From Oscillospiraceae bacterium (lineage in GTDB: Bacteria; Bacillota_A; Clostridia; Oscillospirales; Oscillospiraceae), in the NCBI GenBank assembly GCA_017411665.1, contig JAFQPT010000348.1, positions 1-6,677 on the forward strand: a stretch of 6,677 nucleotides of DNA. Reading direction: 5' to 3'. A model generated the notes under the pieces. The model saw only the letters and a program-made list of their open reading frames with translations. It had not been told where the DNA came from and searched no databases. A program made the position numbers and the translations under genes. Positions 5,772-6,677 of the stretch are shown here, in pieces (the stretch's first letter is position 1; every line of letters starts with the position of its first letter).

Positions 5772-6521
5772 ATGAAAAAGAAACTCCCCTTACTCATACT
5801 CGGCATCGCATTTCTGGCGATCGCCTGTTTTTCCGGCTATAATTTGGCGCAGATTCTGGCGGAATATCACAAAGGCACACAAACCTATGATGAGCTGGCA
5901 CAGTATGTAAATACTGCACCGTCCGTAACTCCCTCCGCTCAGGAGCAGGAGGACGACGGCACCGTCTGGCCCGAAGTGGATTTTGAAGCACTGAAGGCTG
6001 TAAACGACGATATTGTGGGTTGGATTTATCTGGAAGGTACTGAAATCAACTACCCCGTCGTCCGAGGAGATGACAACAGCTACTATCTGGATAAGCTGTA
6101 TGACGGCACCGTCAACGGCAGCGGCAGCATTTTCATGGACTTCCGCAATGAGCCCAACTTCGTAGACAAGAACAACATCCTCTACGGCCACAGCATGAAC
6201 AACGGCAGCATGTTCACCGCCATCAAGCGCTTCAAGCACCAGTCCTACTACGACGAGCATCCCGTTGCACTGCTGATGACCCCCGACAAGAACTACAAAA
6301 TTGAGTTCTTCACCGGTTATGTTGCCAACGTGGAACAAGACGCATGGGACTATTACTTTGACACCGAGGAAGACTTCCAGCACTGGCTGGATTCCTCCAA
6401 GTCCAAATCCACTTTTGCAAGCAATGTAGTACCCACAGTCGATGACGAAATCCTCACCCTGTCCACATGTACCTATGAATTTGACAACGCAAGATACGTT
6501 CTTGTAGGTGTCATGCGATAA
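5772..6521 (+). CDS. srtB: Class B sortase
   Basis: A 249-residue membrane-anchored cysteine transpeptidase that cleaves sorting signals of exported proteins and joins them to peptidoglycan. Seen: a basic N-terminus and one membrane segment at about residues 5-27; a linker; a class B-type block IVGWIYLEGTEINYPVVRGD at 81-100; NNILYGHSMNNGSMF at 134-148 with the catalytic His140; LTLSTCTYEF at 228-237 with the nucleophile Cys233; and Arg241 in the ARYVLVG strand. All three catalytic residues are present and the length is normal for class B. Its gene is divergent from the wall-anchored protein, with start codons 213 bp apart, so that protein (IPLTG signal) is the obvious substrate. Clostridial class B enzymes are known to use (S/P)PxTG-type signals rather than the staphylococcal NPQTN, which makes IPLTG plausible. 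No terminator follows the stop; an insertion sequence lies there instead. Confidence 0.93.
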   Translation: MKKKLPLLILGIAFLAIACFSGYNLAQILAEYHKGTQTYDELAQYVNTAPSVTPSAQEQEDDGTVWPEVDFEALKAVNDDIVGWIYLEGTEINYPVVRGDDNSYYLDKLYDGTVNGSGSIFMDFRNEPNFVDKNNILYGHSMNNGSMFTAIKRFKHQSYYDEHPVALLMTPDKNYKIEFFTGYVANVEQDAWDYYFDTEEDFQHWLDSSKSKSTFASNVVPTVDDEILTLSTCTYEFDNARYVLVGVMR

Positions 6522-6574
6522 AAAAAGCACGTCAGAATGAACAGGTCCAGTAAAAACGGACAATAGACAAAAAG

Positions 6575-6613
6575 CCCCCTAATGTAGGAAAATGGAAGTA
6601 CTACATTAGGGGG
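6575..6613 (+). repeat. 13-bp inverted repeat hiding the transposase ribosome site
   Basis: CCCCCTAATGTAG (6575-6587) is exactly complementary to CTACATTAGGGGG (6601-6613) across a 13-base loop. The only Shine-Dalgarno-like sequence for the transposase, AGGGGG at 6608-6613, lies in the right arm, seven bases before the ATG at 6621. A transcript entering from outside the element would fold and bury this site. Confidence 0.85.
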
Positions 6614-6620
6614 AATTGTT

Positions 6621-6677
6621 ATGTCCGGAAGAAAAGGTATGAAACAGTATTCAGAAGAGTTTAAAGAAATAATTCGA
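6621..6677 (+). CDS. Transposase, first 19 codons (partial, probably IS3-family OrfA)
   Basis: The visible start MSGRKGMKQYSEEFKEIIR is typical of the N-terminus of IS3-type OrfA proteins, in which a short basic stretch precedes K-x-Y-S-x-E-F-K and a helix-turn-helix domain that binds the element's ends. The rest is outside the window. The ATG is seven bases past AGGGGG. Other transposase families can begin similarly, so the family is tentative. Confidence 0.65.
   Translation, partial: MSGRKGMKQYSEEFKEIIR

Larger units (their letters stand above)
6538..6677 (+). mobile_element. Left end of an insertion sequence, probably IS3-type (partial)
   Basis: The transposase start at 6621 and the noncoding sequence before it mark an insertion-sequence end running out of the window. 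The left boundary is approximate: a TG at about 6538 precedes GTCC/GGAC (6545-6548, 6558-6561) flanking AGTAAAAAC, a plausible terminal repeat. The right end and target duplication lie outside, so neither the boundary nor the family can be confirmed. Confidence 0.6.

Noticed and set aside
1..6677. CRISPR array, tRNA, rRNA, known riboswitch
   Set aside because: No regularly spaced direct repeats with unique spacers, no tRNA cloverleaf and no rRNA-like sequence were seen; the His-codon repeats are coding.

Overview
The window reads as chromosomal DNA of a low-to-mid GC Gram-positive anaerobe, most likely a gut Clostridia of the Oscillospirales/Ruminococcaceae type. The support is strong AAGGAGG ribosome sites, consensus SigA-type promoters, a class B sortase beside a cell-wall-anchored Cna_B/SpaA surface protein, a Cytidylate_kin2-family kinase, and a pair of CobW-type GTPases. 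The genus cannot be fixed from sequence reading alone.

Layout. Positions 1-190 (minus) hold the 5' part of a MmcQ/YjbR-family gene cut by the window edge. Its promoter and that of the next gene lie back to back in the 258-bp gap. Positions 449-2615 (plus) are a tight two-gene operon. The first gene encodes a CobW/G3E GTPase with three histidine/cysteine-rich repeats. The second, overlapping the first by 8 bp from a TTG start, encodes a GTPase fused to a C-terminal domain resembling that of YcgQ/TIGR03943 (DUF1980) proteins. Positions 2616-2834 are a noncoding stretch packed with palindromes, ending in a clear terminator. Eight bases later a fully consensus promoter drives a 198-aa cytidylate-kinase-like protein (2922-3518), which ends in a 42-bp perfect palindrome serving as a two-way terminator. 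From the other side, a 650-aa cell-wall-anchored surface protein (5558 down to 3606, minus) runs into that terminator. Divergent from it is a class B sortase (5772-6521, plus). The window ends in the left end of an insertion sequence, probably IS3-type, with the first 19 codons of its transposase.

How they work together. The two GTPases look like a co-translated metal-handling pair: one has the metal-binding CxCC motif and a large metal-binding loop but lacks the guanine-specificity motif; the other has that motif (NRFD) but lacks CxCC. Metal delivery, probably zinc, is inferred from family knowledge; no metal-responsive operator was recognised. The surface protein and sortase look like a dedicated substrate-enzyme pair sharing a divergent promoter region, with an IPLTG sorting signal. 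The kinase-like gene stands alone between terminators. The insertion sequence sits directly behind the sortase and seems to have landed in its terminator.

The most unusual elements are the complementary GTPase pair, the GTPase-DUF1980-like fusion, the tandem His/CDCGC repeats, the palindrome cluster at 2617-2834, and a hairpin that buries the transposase ribosome site.
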